64,000 bases of DNA from positions 14,641,555 to 14,705,554 of the forward strand of contig CM028931.1 in assembly GCA_016801845.1 (NCBI GenBank), in the 5' to 3' direction. Positions 34,977 through 46,740 of the stretch are shown piece after piece (positions within the stretch are counted from its first letter, which is position 1; the number at the start of each line of letters is the position of its first letter). The notes beneath the pieces are model-generated. The model saw only the letters and a list, made by a program, of their open reading frames with translations, was not told the origin of the DNA and did no database searches. Source of the stretch: Polydactylus sextarius. Lineage: Eukaryota > Chordata > Actinopteri > Polynemidae. A program made the translations under genes and the position numbers.

Positions 34977-35066
34977 TACCGTATTTTTCGGATTATACAG
35001 CACACTGTCGATTTTTGAGAAAATTAAAGGATTTTAAGTACGCCTTATAGTCCGAAAAATACGGTA
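34977..35066. mobile_element. 90-bp hairpin MITE
   Basis: The ends are near-perfect inverted repeats: TACCGTATTTTTCGGATTAT at the left and, inverted from the right, TACCGTATTTTTCGGACTAT (one mismatch). This terminus belongs to a MITE type I have seen widely in vertebrate DNA, but I do not assign a family name. It sits between the convergent rtkn and arid6-like genes. Confidence 0.8.
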
Positions 35067-35503
35067 TTAATAAAGGAATTAAGGAATTATCCCTTTAATT
35101 CCTTTTTCTCCTCATCTTATCCATATTTATTCGCCAATAGCGTCGTGAATAATTACTTCCTGTGACTGTGGTGTTGCTAATGCTAATGCTAATGCACCGG
35201 AGCACATGTTTATTTTCGAATCTATTGACCGCCCTGATTTATATTAAGTGTGACCAGAGGTTAAAGTGGGATTTAGCAGCGTTAGCGCTGTAGCATTATA
35301 GCACATAATAGAAATACTGCTTTTGACCCTTCACCGGGTATACGAGGCTACGTTGGCTGCCGCTGACCCATAACGGATATTTGCGTTACCGGGACTTGCT
35401 CGAACCTTTTTAGAAAATGGCGGAGCCGCTATTCAACGCTAAAAAGCGACTTTAATCAAGATTTACGTGAAGAAATCAAGTGATCGACTGACATTTCCTT
35501 TTC

Positions 35504-35509
35504 TTTATT
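35504..35509 (-). terminator. arid6-like poly(A) signal
   Basis: TTTATT on the + strand is AATAAA on the - strand, about 255 bp after the arid6-like stop codon. It is the first canonical hexamer found there. Confidence 0.6.
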
Positions 35510-35763
35510 GGAATTTGTTTACAATGTACATAATAATCAGGATAAAAAGTGTAACGTGTATCATACAAGTGAGAAACTTCTGTACAAAACAACAAAAACA
35601 TTCAACTGTAAATTCTTCTTCTTATTATTATTATTATACATTAAATTAGCGTTTTCTGTCAATTGTGATTAATTAGCGAACAGCTTATAGAAGAACGAGG
35701 CGGTTTGACGGGAGTGAGCTTTAGTGTGGTGTTGGAGCATCGGTAACGTCGCACCCGTTTCGG

Positions 35764-37638
35764 TTACGAGCTGGATATGATTCTCTTCAGCTTCATCACT
35801 TCTTCGGAGGTCAAGTGCAACAGAGACGTGGAGCCCGAGTCTAACATCAGAACGGCTGATGGCGCCGCGTCCGGACGCTCCTTCGTTCCTTTGCTCGCGT
35901 CTTGGTCTTGGTAGAATTTAAAGTCTCGTGCCATTCTGACCGGTTCGGATTTAACCGGGATGACGGACGAGCTGGACTCTTTGGCGTAGGAATCCCAGCA
36001 GGTTTGCGGTTTGCACACGTAGGACTGGATCGAGTCCAGATGATTGAACGTGTAGATGTCACTGTTTTTCACGATGCCGCCAGTAGACAAAGACTTGTAG
36101 TTGGTGACGGGGTTTTGGTTTTGGTTCGCAGGTGTTTGGACGGTCGTTGCTGGCCTCAACCTTAGATCCTCAGGAGCTGATCTCCAGTTTTGGGGACTCG
36201 CGTGAAGCGACAGATTCGTCGGGAGGACGTTGGTTTCGGAGCCGTTTTGTCGAGACTGTTCGGTTTGATTGAGAATGGCCTGTAGTTGTTTAGCTCCGGG
36301 CATTGTTGCCGAAGACCTGCAGAGCTTGAGCCAGCTGTGAAACACCGACAGCGGGATCTGGATCTCCATCCTGCTGTCTGGGCTGCACTCCCTCTCTTCT
36401 TTGGGTTGCTCCGTTTTCAGAGAGACTGGCGTCTGCGTCGGCAAAGCGTCGCCGTCCGCTCTCGGCGGCGAAGTCGCGTTTCGCTTGGGGCTGCTCGAGG
36501 ACGCGACGGCTCTGACGTCGATGACGTAAGCCTCCCTGGCGTTGGCCGGATGCGAGTACGACGTGATTTCGACGTCCGGGTCGCTGTCTTGCGTCTCGCC
36601 CTCTTCGCTTTTCACCACCCTCGGCTGAAGTGGGGTGTACAGAGGAAATGGCTTGTTCAGAAACTTGGGGCTCTTGCTGGACGAAGGCGGGGAGAACGAC
36701 GACGCCGGGCTCCCGCTGGACTCCAGCTGGTTCGACCCTTTGTTGCTCAGATTCAAGGGTTCGGATTCGCTTAATCCAGACGAGGTCTTGTATTGTTCTG
36801 CCAGGAGACGCAAGTGCTCCAGAGGCTCCTTGAACCGGTCCGTTTGGTTCAGATGAGATGGTTGGAAAGGAAACTGGGTCTCTGGTGCTGGTTGGTTTTG
36901 TGGTGTCAACACTGCGGAGGTGATGGGGATGTACGGCGCAAGAATTGGGTGGTTTGGGTTGTAGTAGTGAGGGTAGTGGAGCGGCGAAGCGAAGGTACTT
37001 CCATGTAGATCTGACTGGAGGTTATGGCCGCCCTGTTGAGAAGAGAAATCTCCCGTCAGACGTTTTTTTTATTATTTTTATGTCATTTACGTGTGAATCG
37101 ACACCAACCTGAGGCAGCGGCATCGACATCATCTTGCGTTTTGCCGGACTGGGACCGACTTCAGCGTCGTCTTTACTGTAGCTGGGGTACGGGAAGTGTT
37201 TGGTCTGATTTTGAAGGAACGCGTTCACCTGTATACCTTTGACGTGACATTCGTAAGGCAGCAGCATCCTGCCCAAAGCGACGCAGATATAAACGTTAGA
37301 TAAATCTCGTTTTCAAATATGAAAATACGCCCTCGTGTAGATGTGTAGATGTACTTACTTCTCGTAGTGTCTGCGGGTGCAGGTGGCTGCGCTCGTGCTT
37401 CGAGGATTTCCACCAAGTCTGTTGTAAACTTGCTTCCAAAGCTGCTGAGCTGTTACCTGGATCGATGCATGAGGATTTATTTAGAATAAGATACTTATAA
37501 ACTATATATAAATTTGACTGTATTTGTGCAGGATAAGCTAGATCAGACACAATCGATTGATACAAGAATAAAATTTAAAAGAATTTATTTATTCGGAGAA
37601 CATCCAAGTAGCATGTTTTCAATTTTTTTCTTAAAATT

Positions 37639-37670
<32 letters not shown>

Positions 37671-38524
37671 ACTGTATTATTAAGATAAAGCTAAGATTAA
37701 AAAAATATTTCTAAATTAAATTCATTTATTATTATATAATATATTATATCAATATAATTAATCTAATATATTGTATATTAAAATAATATTATATAATAAT
37801 AAATATTGTAAAATATTTTTTATTTTTTATTAAAACGTACAAAAAATTGCAATATTTTGTTTTAATACAGATTTCCTTTATTTATTAACTATTTTATTTT
37901 TTTTTTCTACTTAATGATTTGATTCAAAGGCTTATCCTGGCATATATTGTCATTATTATTTATTTACTATTTTAATTCTGAATAAATAGAATCGAATTGT
38001 AAATCCAAATTGAATAAAAAAAGTTAAAAAAAAAAAAATGTAAGTAAAAATAGATATCGATATAAATCAATATTTACCTGGTGGTATCCTCCAAATTCTC
38101 TGACGGTCTTGTACATGAGAAATAAATCAACTGGAAAAAAAAATAAAAATAAATAAAATAAAATAAATAATCAACATTAGAATCAATTGCTACTAAAATT
38201 CTTCTTCCTCTATAATAATAATAATAATAAAAATAAAAATAATAAAACACTAATCATAGCAGTGAAAACTCATATCATCAATATTTTTTCAACATTTTTT
38301 CAATTATTTTTTTTTAGAGTGTAGTTCTTTAAATAAACAAAAAAACAAAAAAAAATAGAACTGATCAATCGAATTCATTTACTTTGTTTAAAGCCCAGAT
38401 GTGGGATCCTCTCTATCGGCGTGTTTCTCTTCTTCATGTAGAGATAAAGATCTTTGAGAAACTGCTCCTCCGTCATCTCCTCCACCACATCTTTACTCTT
38501 CTCCTCTTGGTGAGACACATCCAT
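35764..38524 (-). CDS. arid6: arid6-like ARID-domain protein (complete, 5 coding exons)
   Basis: ARID proteins bind AT-rich DNA in the nucleus and act in transcription and chromatin regulation. Coding exons on the - strand: 38524-38383, 38130-38078, 37456-37359, 37268-37109, 37032-35764; total 1,722 bp, 573 residues, all phases consistent. The ARID domain spans about residues 17-120 (EEQFLKDLYLYMKKRNTPIE, PHLGFKQIDLFLMYKTVREF, GGYHQVTAQQLWKQVYNRLG, TRRHYEKMLLPYECHVKG). The remainder is Ser/Pro-rich. It has a PLNLS motif (243-247), a CtBP-binding-type sequence, and three SUMO consensus sites (VKSE near K292, LKTE near K357, VKSE near K512). It is about half the length of ARID5A/B long forms and lacks their long tails, so I prefer the fish arid6 type; an ARID5-like paralogue is the alternative. 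The ATG has A at -3 and G at +4. It is convergent with rtkn. Confidence 0.85.
37109..38524 (-). CDS. arid6: arid6-like exons 1-4 encoding the ARID domain
   Basis: Exon 1 starts MDVSHQEEKSKDVVEEMTEE and exons 1-3 carry all ARID helices, including the conserved Trp of QLWKQVYNRLGG and the RRHYEK helix. Exon 4 continues from MLLPYECHVKG into a basic segment (PSPAKRKMM) that could help nuclear import. The acceptor before exon 1 (CCTCAG ending at 38529 on this strand) shows that a non-coding upstream exon must exist. Confidence 0.88.
37457..38077. repeat. AT-rich intron of the arid6-like gene
   Basis: A 620-bp intron, strongly A/T, with a (TA)n then (CA)n at about 37640-37670 and many TTTATTATTATA runs. 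No element or RNA gene is recognised. Confidence 0.7.
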
Positions 38525-38528
38525 GTTC

Positions 38529-39910
38529 CTGAGGAAGAAAAAAAAAAAAAAAAAGGATTAAAAACCAATCTTTACTGCCAATTTGTTATATTAAATATTT
38601 CCTAATCATCTCATTGTTGCATTTGGTGTAATCGGTGACAAAAGCCTCCGTTTTTTTTTTCAACCTCGGTCCCGTCAAACTGATTGATGATCGTTTACAC
38701 ACACACGCATGTTTGTGCAGCGGAGTCAACTTGTCCATTGAGACGACATGCCATTGATATGAGTCTTAAAAACTGGCATCAATGGCTTCTTTCATTCACA
38801 CTTTTTGTCTTTCTGCTGTTATTTAACATACACGCGCGCATGCACCTTTTTAAATACACCTGTATCATCATATCCGCGAAATCTTGCGAATGTTTGCGCG
38901 AATTCGCGAATATCGCGAATATCGCGAATATCGCGAATCTCGTCACTTACCTCTGAGGACTCTAATGAACGATTTAGCATCAATACGGGTGATGAGAGAG
39001 CGAGTTATGGCATCACACGCCGGCTCGTTTCGTTCCCCTGCAGCCAAGTTAGAGAAAGAAGAAGAAAAGAAATGAAAAATCTTGCTGCGAGGCGTTAAAG
39101 TCGAGACGGTGCACCTGTCCCCTTTCGGTCTGAGTGACAATGTGAGAAACTTGAGCGTGACGGTGTGTCATGATGATGATGATGATGATGAGGGGGTGTT
39201 TACTCTAACGTCTGTCTTCCTGCCCAGATTCTTATCGTTGAACCGGTTCGACCTGCTGCTGAACATGCGCCCAAAAAAAAAAAAAAAAAAAATGCACTGA
39301 AACAGTCTCTGCAGACGAAAATGTGAGATCACCGGTTGCAAATTTGTGCCTGTGGACAATTGGACTCATGCAAAATATATATTCTTTCCTCCTCTATCAC
39401 TCACATATCATATATATACATATCATATCTATATATCACATATATACATATGATATACATCAGTTATTATACATCATATAAAGTTGGATATCCAGCAGCA
39501 GAGTAAAGGCTTTAATATCATCGTGGATGTTAGATTTCATCGTATAGCATCTTGTAATATCGTGCATGTGAAATAACAATAATAAGAAAAAGAAAAAAAA
39601 ACGGCTGACGTCACGCGTCTGAACAAGACTTTTATTGTCTAGGTGTAGAAGAGGAATGCGAGATTGTCTGATAGGAGCTTGCAGAGCGGTCGGGCCTGTT
39701 GTCGGTTATTTGTGTATAAGCGAAAACAAATTAACAGGAGCCCAGATTTATTTACCTTTTTTTTTTTTTTTTTCCTGTACTGGAATAACAAAAGCGTTCT
39801 GCAGGATTTATAATGAACTGAAGTGTGGTTAAGAAAGAAGGGTTTCTTAGCGTTGTACATTCAATTCACGATCGTCCCTTAAGTCCCTACTAATATTAAA
39901 GGGTAAGGGT
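38529..39910. other. upstream region of the arid6-like gene
   Basis: It holds an A-run (38537-38554), a TCGCGAATA tandem repeat (38895-38940), a (GAT)n run at 39170-39190 and TATATAC repeats (39395-39455). Part of it is probably promoter, but no core promoter motif is assigned. Confidence 0.4.
38951..39140 (-). other. candidate non-coding first exon of the arid6-like gene
   Basis: On the - strand a strong donor (CTCAGAG|GTAAGTGA) ends a segment at 38951, about 420 bp upstream of the first coding exon, whose own acceptor requires an upstream exon. The 5' limit is a guess. The intron between them includes a TCGCGAATA tandem repeat at about 38895-38940. Confidence 0.4.
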
Positions 39911-39914
39911 TTAA

Positions 39915-40515
39915 AGTGATGGTCCGGATGCAGATTTGCCAGTTTCTTTATTCATTGACATCGACACATAGTCTTGTTGTTTTGGAAAATGATGAATCTG
40001 CTGATCTGGAACACCCTTAATAAACTCTCAGTTCACTTACTAAGTTATCAGTACTTCAGTTTATGTGTATTGACCCTATTCATGCTACTGCTGAAGTGAA
40101 GTAATGTTTTGAGCTTTATTAGTGGTTAAAAATGACAATTTAGATATGTTTGGCTGGCTGCCCCATTTACTTTCATTGTTAGCTATTTGGTTTAAAAAAA
40201 AAAAAAACAAAGACGGTCAAACTCGATATTAATTCAACCAACGTAAAATATCTCTTGAGGATTTTCTAATTTGTTTTGAAACCAAATAGTTAACAATGAA
40301 AGTAAATGGGGCAGACAGCCAAACATATCTAAATTGTCAATTTTTTTACAATTTATAGATACGTTTGGCTGGCTGCCTCACTTACCTTCATTGTTAACTA
40401 TTTGGCTGTGAAAACAAAAGACGGTCAAACTCGTAAAACATCTCTTGAGGGCGTGTTTGACCGTGGTATTCGTGGTGAAATAGACCCTGGGTTCAAATTA
40501 CTCCGGTCCGTCACT
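39915..40515. mobile_element. TTAA-family foldback element, copy C (best-defined ends)
   Basis: The ends are AGTGATGGTCCGG and, inverted from the right, AGTGACGGACCGG. TTAA flanks both sides (39911-39914, 40516-40519), as in Kolobok and piggyBac insertions. The inside has repeated arms (GCTGGCTGCCCCATTTAC, AACCAAATAGTTAACAATGA) in both orientations and no transposase frame. Confidence 0.75.
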
Positions 40516-40519
40516 TTAA

Positions 40520-41589
40520 GGTGAATACATAATTATTCTTAGAACTTAGCTTTGACAAAGGAGCAGCTGGTCTGAGGATTTCCAGGAGATTGAGAGGTAC
40601 AAAAGGGGGGAAAAAAAAGAGCTCAGAAATAACAACTGAATGTAGCATAAACCCGGTCCTAACTTCAAAATAATGTGACTTGTACATTCGGGAACATGTT
40701 GCATTGAGGCGATAAGCACCAGCCTCTTTTTTTAGAGTTTATTGTTTCTCATTTGTTGATGCAGTTCACACACACACACACACACACACACAAACAAACA
40801 AAAAAAAAAAAGCCGAAACAAAACAGAACAGATTTCTTTTTGTTGTCGCGACTCAACGCTTTTATTGTTTCCTTTCAGTCCATCGGAGCTTGAAACCAAC
40901 CCAGTTATTATGAAGATAAGCTTCAAAAAAAAAAAAAAAAAAAAAAAAACAGCAACTCTTACCTTCGTTTCTCAGTTTAATTAGTATAATTAGGAAATTT
41001 GGCGAAACTAACAGTTATAATAATGAAACGTTATCTCCATTAACAGTCATTAATTTAACAGATGTGTCCTTTCCCCAAAAGACGCGTCACTGAATAATAA
41101 TTCGAACAAGAAAAACAGTTTTATGTCGAGCGACACATTTATTATTTATTATTTATTATACATGGACGCGTATTTATTGCTGATATGTAATGGTACGATT
41201 TTTTGGTCCAAAAACGTAGCCCAAATGATCAAATAAATACTAATTTAATGACGTTATCCTCCAGTTCGGGTGACACTTTGGTATTTTGTAAAACAGGAAC
41301 TACTGTGCTGAAGTATTGTTCGATAACGATTGTGCTTTCTTTCCTTTCAGTGAATGTGTGAATACAGTAGTGTGTTTTTATAGGAATCTAACCTCTGTCT
41401 GTCTGTCTGAGATGAAGCCCGAAGATGACATCTGACAGTTTGTCTATTGTTTAAAGCTCAGGAGTTGTCTGGGTGTGTCGCTCGTCTCGTTGAAACACTG
41501 AAGCCTTATGCAAGAAGTGTTTGTCTATACCGCAGCATATCAGTGCATTCACTCATTCATTCAGTGTTTCAGAAGGATGTACCGCCCCC
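40520..41589. other. intergenic, no gene recognised
   Basis: A (CA)n of about 13 units lies at 40767-40792 and A-runs at 40800-40811 and 40926-40950. Nothing else is supported. Confidence 0.4.
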
Positions 41590-42345
41590 CTTTATGGCCC
41601 AAAGTAGAGGTGGGAATTATGGATTATGGAGGGATCCAAATATAGAAGTCCAAAATCCACCATTGGTCCAAGAAATATCAAGTTTGAGCAGCTTTTGTTA
41701 CAGCTAACAATGAAAGTAAGTGGGGCCACCAGCCAAACGTATCTAAATAGTGATTATTTAACCACTAATAAAGCTCAAAATATCACTTCACTTCAGCAGC
41801 AGCATGAATAGGGTCCCTACACATAAACCTGAGTGCCAATAATACTCTTCATATCGTTCCAGATCATTTTTTTTCGCTCCTCACTGACACATCAACCGGT
41901 TGTTCAGGAAAATGATGAATCTGCTGATCTGGAACACCCTTCATCAGCAGTTTGTTATGAAAACAAGACCTTGGGTAAGTCTTGTAAAACAGTCTTTTTA
42001 ATAAACTCTCGGTTCACTTATTAAATTATGGTATATGAGCTTTATTAGTCCTTAAAAATAGCAATTTAGATTCGTTTGGCTGGCTGCCCCATTTACTCGC
42101 ATTGTTAGCAATTTGGTTGTGAAAACAAAAGACGGTCTGACTCGAAAGTCCTTTTTTTTATTTTATTTTATGTTTGTTGAAGTAATATTGAGTTTGAGTT
42201 TGTCTTTTGTTTTCACAGCCAAAAAGCTAACAATGAAAGTAAATGGGGCAGCCAGCCAAACGTATCTAAATTGTCATATTTTAACCACTAATAAAGCTCA
42301 AAATATCACTTCACTTCAGCAGTAGCATGAATACGATCCAAAGCT
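41590..42345. mobile_element. TTAA-family element, copy D (composite)
   Basis: It starts with TTTATGGCCCAAAGTAGAG, GGATTATGGAGGGATCC and AAGTCCAAAATCCACCA, a segment shared with 43340-43450. The AACAATGAAAGTAAGTGGGG arm, TAAAGCTCAAAATATCACTT, GAAAATGATGAATCTGCTGA and inverse arms follow, up to about 42335. It probably contains two partial copies. Confidence 0.65.
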
Positions 42346-42949
42346 TTCTCTGTGACTAAATGAATCCAAAAAATGCCGAACGACTGCCAGACTACAACCA
42401 CAATCTTTACCATCTGGCTGCTGGGAAGACATAGTCACCCGGATGAGGAGAAGAACGAAAGATGAATGCAGTGATGTAACAGAAAACTATTTAAAAACAA
42501 AACACGACTGGGTAGACGCTTGATTTATTCAACTCAGATAAACACTGAAATGTGCGTTTTGTTTCCGCGTCTTTTCCATACAAGCTGACATGTATGAACA
42601 GGAGCAACAAATTTTGAAGCAAGCAAAACCTGTGTTGCAGTGTCTGTACGGCACAAACTGGTGCCACTCCCTGTGTGTATGGATTTATATGTGTGTATGT
42701 CAAAGTTATGGATACATTTTTTTTAAGCGCAGATGAGGAAATTGCAGATTTTTTTTTTTTCACTTTCATTGTGATGTTGATCTTTCACATTTGTTATGAT
42801 GCTCTCTAAGATTTAGCCTTTGAAATAAAACGGATCATAGCCACAGTCGGTATAAATACAACGATCATAGCGGCGTTTACATTAACGTGTTTGTTGGCCA
42901 TGTTGCTAACGAAGCTAAATTATGAGACATCAAAATTATTAAAGGAGAT
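42346..42949. other. intergenic, no gene recognised
   Basis: No element, exon or RNA is recognised in this 600-bp stretch; T-runs occur near 42717 and 42750. Confidence 0.35.
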
Positions 42950-43870
42950 CTTTGGTGTAAAACAAACTTGGTTTGTTAAAACATGATAACCAGTTGTTAT
43001 GTTTGCTGAGGAGCTAAACTACGCTAGCCTGTTACATCACGAACATTGTTATTTTTATCGTTCTTATCATGCTAGTGATTGGGGCACCAAGTTAGCTTGA
43101 AGACGTCACTATTTTAAACCATTAAAACAGCTCAAAGTAGCTCCACACTTCCTTGCTGTTATAACAAGGATCCTGACGCGTTTAAAACGAGGCAGTGAGA
43201 AGTTTGTAAGTGAACACATCGTTTATTAAAAAGACTTTTTTAACAGGTAGGACTTAGCGGTAGTTTCCAGTCGCCGCCATGTTGAAAGTACAAGTCCTAC
43301 AAGTTGATTGACAAACTTGAGCAAATGCATGGATTGTACCGACCCCTTTATGGCCCAAATTAGACGTGGGAATTATGGATTATGGAGGGATCCAATTATG
43401 GAAGTCCAAAATCCACCACTGGTCCAAGTAATATCAAGTTTAACCAGCTTTTGTTTTGAAAACCAAACAGCTAACAATGAAAGTAAATGGGGCAGCCAGC
43501 CAAATGTATCTAAATTGTCATTTTTTAACCACTAATAAAGCTCAAAATATCACTTCACTTCAGCAGTAGCATTAATAAGGTCCTTAGATTCCTCTGTGAC
43601 TAAATGAATCCAAAACATGGTCCTGACGTTTAAAATGAGGCAGTGAGAAGTTTGGAAGTGAACACATCGTTTATTAAAAAGACTTTTTTACAGGTAGGAC
43701 CTAGCGGTAGTTTCCGGTTGTCTCCATGGTTGAAAATAGCGACGACTTCAAGCTAACTTGGTGCCCCAATCACTAGCTAATGTAACAGGCTAGCGTAGTT
43801 TAGCTCCTCGGCTAACATAACAACTGGTTATCATGTTTTAACAAACCAAGAGTTCGTTTTACACCGAATT
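42950..43870. mobile_element. nested foldback structure with TTAA-family copy E
   Basis: Inverted arms: 42975-43130 (AAACATGATAACCAGTTGTT, GGGGCACCAAGTTAGCTTGA) against 43735-43850 (TCAAGCTAACTTGGTGCCCC, ACAACTGGTTATCATGTTTT). Between them are direct repeats at about 43172-43280 and 43623-43735 (GAGGCAGTGAGAAGTTTG, GAACACATCGTTTATTAAAA, AGGTAGGACTTAGCGGTAGT), and a copy of the 41590 family at 43340-43600. Confidence 0.65.
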
Positions 43871-44738
43871 TCACCTTTAAATAATTTAATTTAACCACCA
43901 AAATCACACTATAACTACGCTATCCCAATTATAAACAACGAAGCGCGTGATTTCAGTGACATTTAATACAAGTAAATGGGCGTAAAAGGGTTGAGTTAAG
44001 CAAAATAACACTGAATTTGAGGCAGGTGAGAGGACTTATAGCGACCGTATAGGCTCTAAACGTAACTGTCGCAGAAATCCAACGGAAGAATTTAAACAAT
44101 CTCCAAGTTTATTTTTTTTTGCGGCAGTTTGTCCTACATGTTAATGATTTGAATGATGATTTAATGATTCTATTCTCAGGGAAGTTCAAACAGACAACAA
44201 CAACATTTGCCCAGAAGGCGTCTCGTGTTTGCGGTAAATTCTGTAACTCCACTGGTGATGAGTTTAAAACAACAAAAAGGAAGACTTCTGCATTGCTTCC
44301 TATTTTTAGCCTTTATCAGGTCGTTGTCTTGTCATTGTTTGACAGGTATGAAATCCACGCCCAGCACGCAAACTCATCCGAGCGTTGCAAATCACCACTG
44401 TCAAGACTCAATGAATATTTAACTTTAACTTTCTAACTAACTTAATATCCACCCAGAACTGCGTACTTTAACAAAAACCAATCAACCGAACAAAAAAAAA
44501 CATACGTGCACCTTTAATTCCCCTTATCTGAGAAAGCCGTCTAAAGACAATGTTCCTTTTCGTAAACGACGATCGGATCTTATCTCCCGTCAATAAAGAC
44601 GTTCTGTTCTGCGATTTTTTTTGTTTTGCTTTTTTGGCTGGTATTTGCATTCACCACTGGTCTGATATGAACAGTAACATATCGTAACGTGCGTTAGCAA
44701 ACAAACACGTTCTATATGTACGTTAGCTGTGAAATTCT

Positions 44739-44769
<31 letters not shown>

Positions 44770-45684
44770 AAATAATAAAAATAAAACAGATCAAATATAA
44801 AATGAATAACGTATGTAATTAAATAATAATAATAATAACAAGAAATAAAATGAATAATAAATAAAAATAAAGGAAATTCAACGAGTTATTTTCCTGTAAT
44901 TGCCAAAAAATAAAAATGAAATAAATAAAACGGAAATAATAAAAATGATTTTAAAAAAAATCACATAAAAATTAATTAAGTAAAAAAATGAAATAATAAC
45001 GATAACAATAAAGATTTTTTTAAAAATCAAGGAAATTCAATGTGTTCATTTCCCTGTAATTGCCCCAAAAAAAAAAAAAAAAAAAAGAAAAAAGGAAAAT
45101 CAACCCACATTGTTCTGACTGAGCCACATGCAGAACAAAAGTTTTATTCTGCTTCAAAGTGACTGTAGACTGTAGTGTTGTTTATGACATTTTCTGCCAC
45201 GTGAAGCATGATGCAGGGAAAAAAAACAAAACAAAACAAAAAAAAAACACAAGGAAAAAAAATCTATATATACAGTTTCAGTGTCAATAAAATGCAAAAA
45301 AGCATGAAGATGTCAGATTACAGCCCGGTATTGTGTTTCAGAAAATTACAATAGCCATCTCTACCAGGAAGAAAATGCACAATTAAAAGAAATATTCAGA
45401 CGTTAAGAAAACACTTCCTTCATGCGTGTTGACGCACGAATAAAACGGCGACGGTTTCCTCAAAGACGCGAGATTCACGTGGACGTGTGGAAATCTGATT
45501 TGTCCGTTGAAGACAACTTATCTTTTATTTATTTTGTTACATAAAAACACTCAGATAGTAAAGATTGTGGCTGTAGTCTGACAGATGTTGATCATATTTG
45601 GATTCATTTTGTCACAGAGGAAACAGGGTGAAGGCTTTTTTGATTGACTATGTCATAGTTATGGTTTAACCACAGAGTAATTTG
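43871..45684. other. intergenic, AT-rich, no gene recognised
   Basis: A (TA)n lies at 44740-44765 and AATAAATAA-type low complexity at 44765-45085. The Lys-rich and Phe-rich frames are compositional. No gene is supported. Confidence 0.4.
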
Positions 45685-46380
45685 AATCCAGGGTCTATTT
45701 CACCACAAATCTTTTGTTTTCACAGCCAAATAGCTAACAATGAAAGTAAGTGGGGCAGCCAGCCAAACCGTACTTAAAAATTGTTGGAAAATGACAATTT
45801 AGATACATTCGGCTGGTGGCCCCACTTGCCAGACGGTCAAACTAGAAAATCCTTCAGAGATATTTCACATTGGTTGAAGTAATATTGAGTTTGTCTGTCT
45901 TTTGATTTCACGACCAAATAGTTAACAATGAAAGTAAATGGGGCAGCCAGCCAAACGTATCTAAACTGTCATTTTTAACCATTAATAAACATCAAAATAT
46001 CACTTCACTTCAGCAGTAGCATGAATAGGGTCCCTACACATAAACTGAAGTACTGATAACTTAGTAAGTGAACCAAGACTTTATTAAAAACACAGTTTTA
46101 CAAGACTTACCCAACTTAACAACTTTTATTTTCATAACAACTGGTGATGAAGTGTGTTCCAGATGAGCAGATTCATCATTTTCCTGAACAACAGGCCGAT
46201 GTGTCCGTGAAAAGCGAGAAAAATGACGAATCTGCTGATCTGGAACAAAATGGCGGGTATTATCAGTACTTCAGTTTATGTGTAGGGACCTTATTCATGC
46301 TACTGCTGAAGTGAAGTGATATTTTGAGCTTTATTAGTGGTTAAAAAATGACAATTTATATATGTTTATTGGTAAAAATG
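45685..46380. mobile_element. TTAA-family foldback element, copy F
   Basis: It begins near CCAGGGTCTATTTCACCAC (about 45689). It includes two arm copies (AACAATGAAAGTAAGTGGGG; AACAATGAAAGTAAATGGGG), TCATGCTACTGCTGAAGTGA and its complement, and the CAGATTCATCATTTTCCTGA centre with its inverse. No protein frame. Confidence 0.65.
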
Positions 46381-46554
46381 AATTTGGTTGAAAACAATAT
46401 GGTGGATTTTGGACTTTTTTTTTTTTGGTGCAGTTATGTCTAAAATAACTGCTTTTGGCGTCTTTTAGTTTTTTCTTTTGCACCACTCATTTGGGTCATA
46501 TTTGGGTCTGAAACTTTTTTTTTTTTTTAAATTGACGCACTTATGGTTCACCAC

Positions 46555-46740
46555 ACTACTTAAAGGGATTGTCCGCAATAATTTTTTAACCGACGGGTCT
46601 ATTTCACCTCACATACGAGTCGAACAAGTGTGTGTCAAATATTAAGTTTGACCGTCCTTCGTTTTCACAACCAAATAGCTAGCAATGAAAGTAAATGGGG
46701 CCACCAGCCAAACGTATCTAAATTGTTCAATCATCAGATT
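46555..46740. mobile_element. TTAA-family element, copy G (fragment)
   Basis: From TTAAAGGGATTGTCCGC through GGGTCTATTTCACC to CACAACCAAATAGCTAGCAA and GCCAAACGTATCTAAATTGT, matching the left half of the family. The right half is missing. Confidence 0.6.

Noticed and set aside
36286..36774. 162-codon + strand frame
   Set aside because: It is antisense to the large arid6-like exon and has Arg-rich shadow composition.
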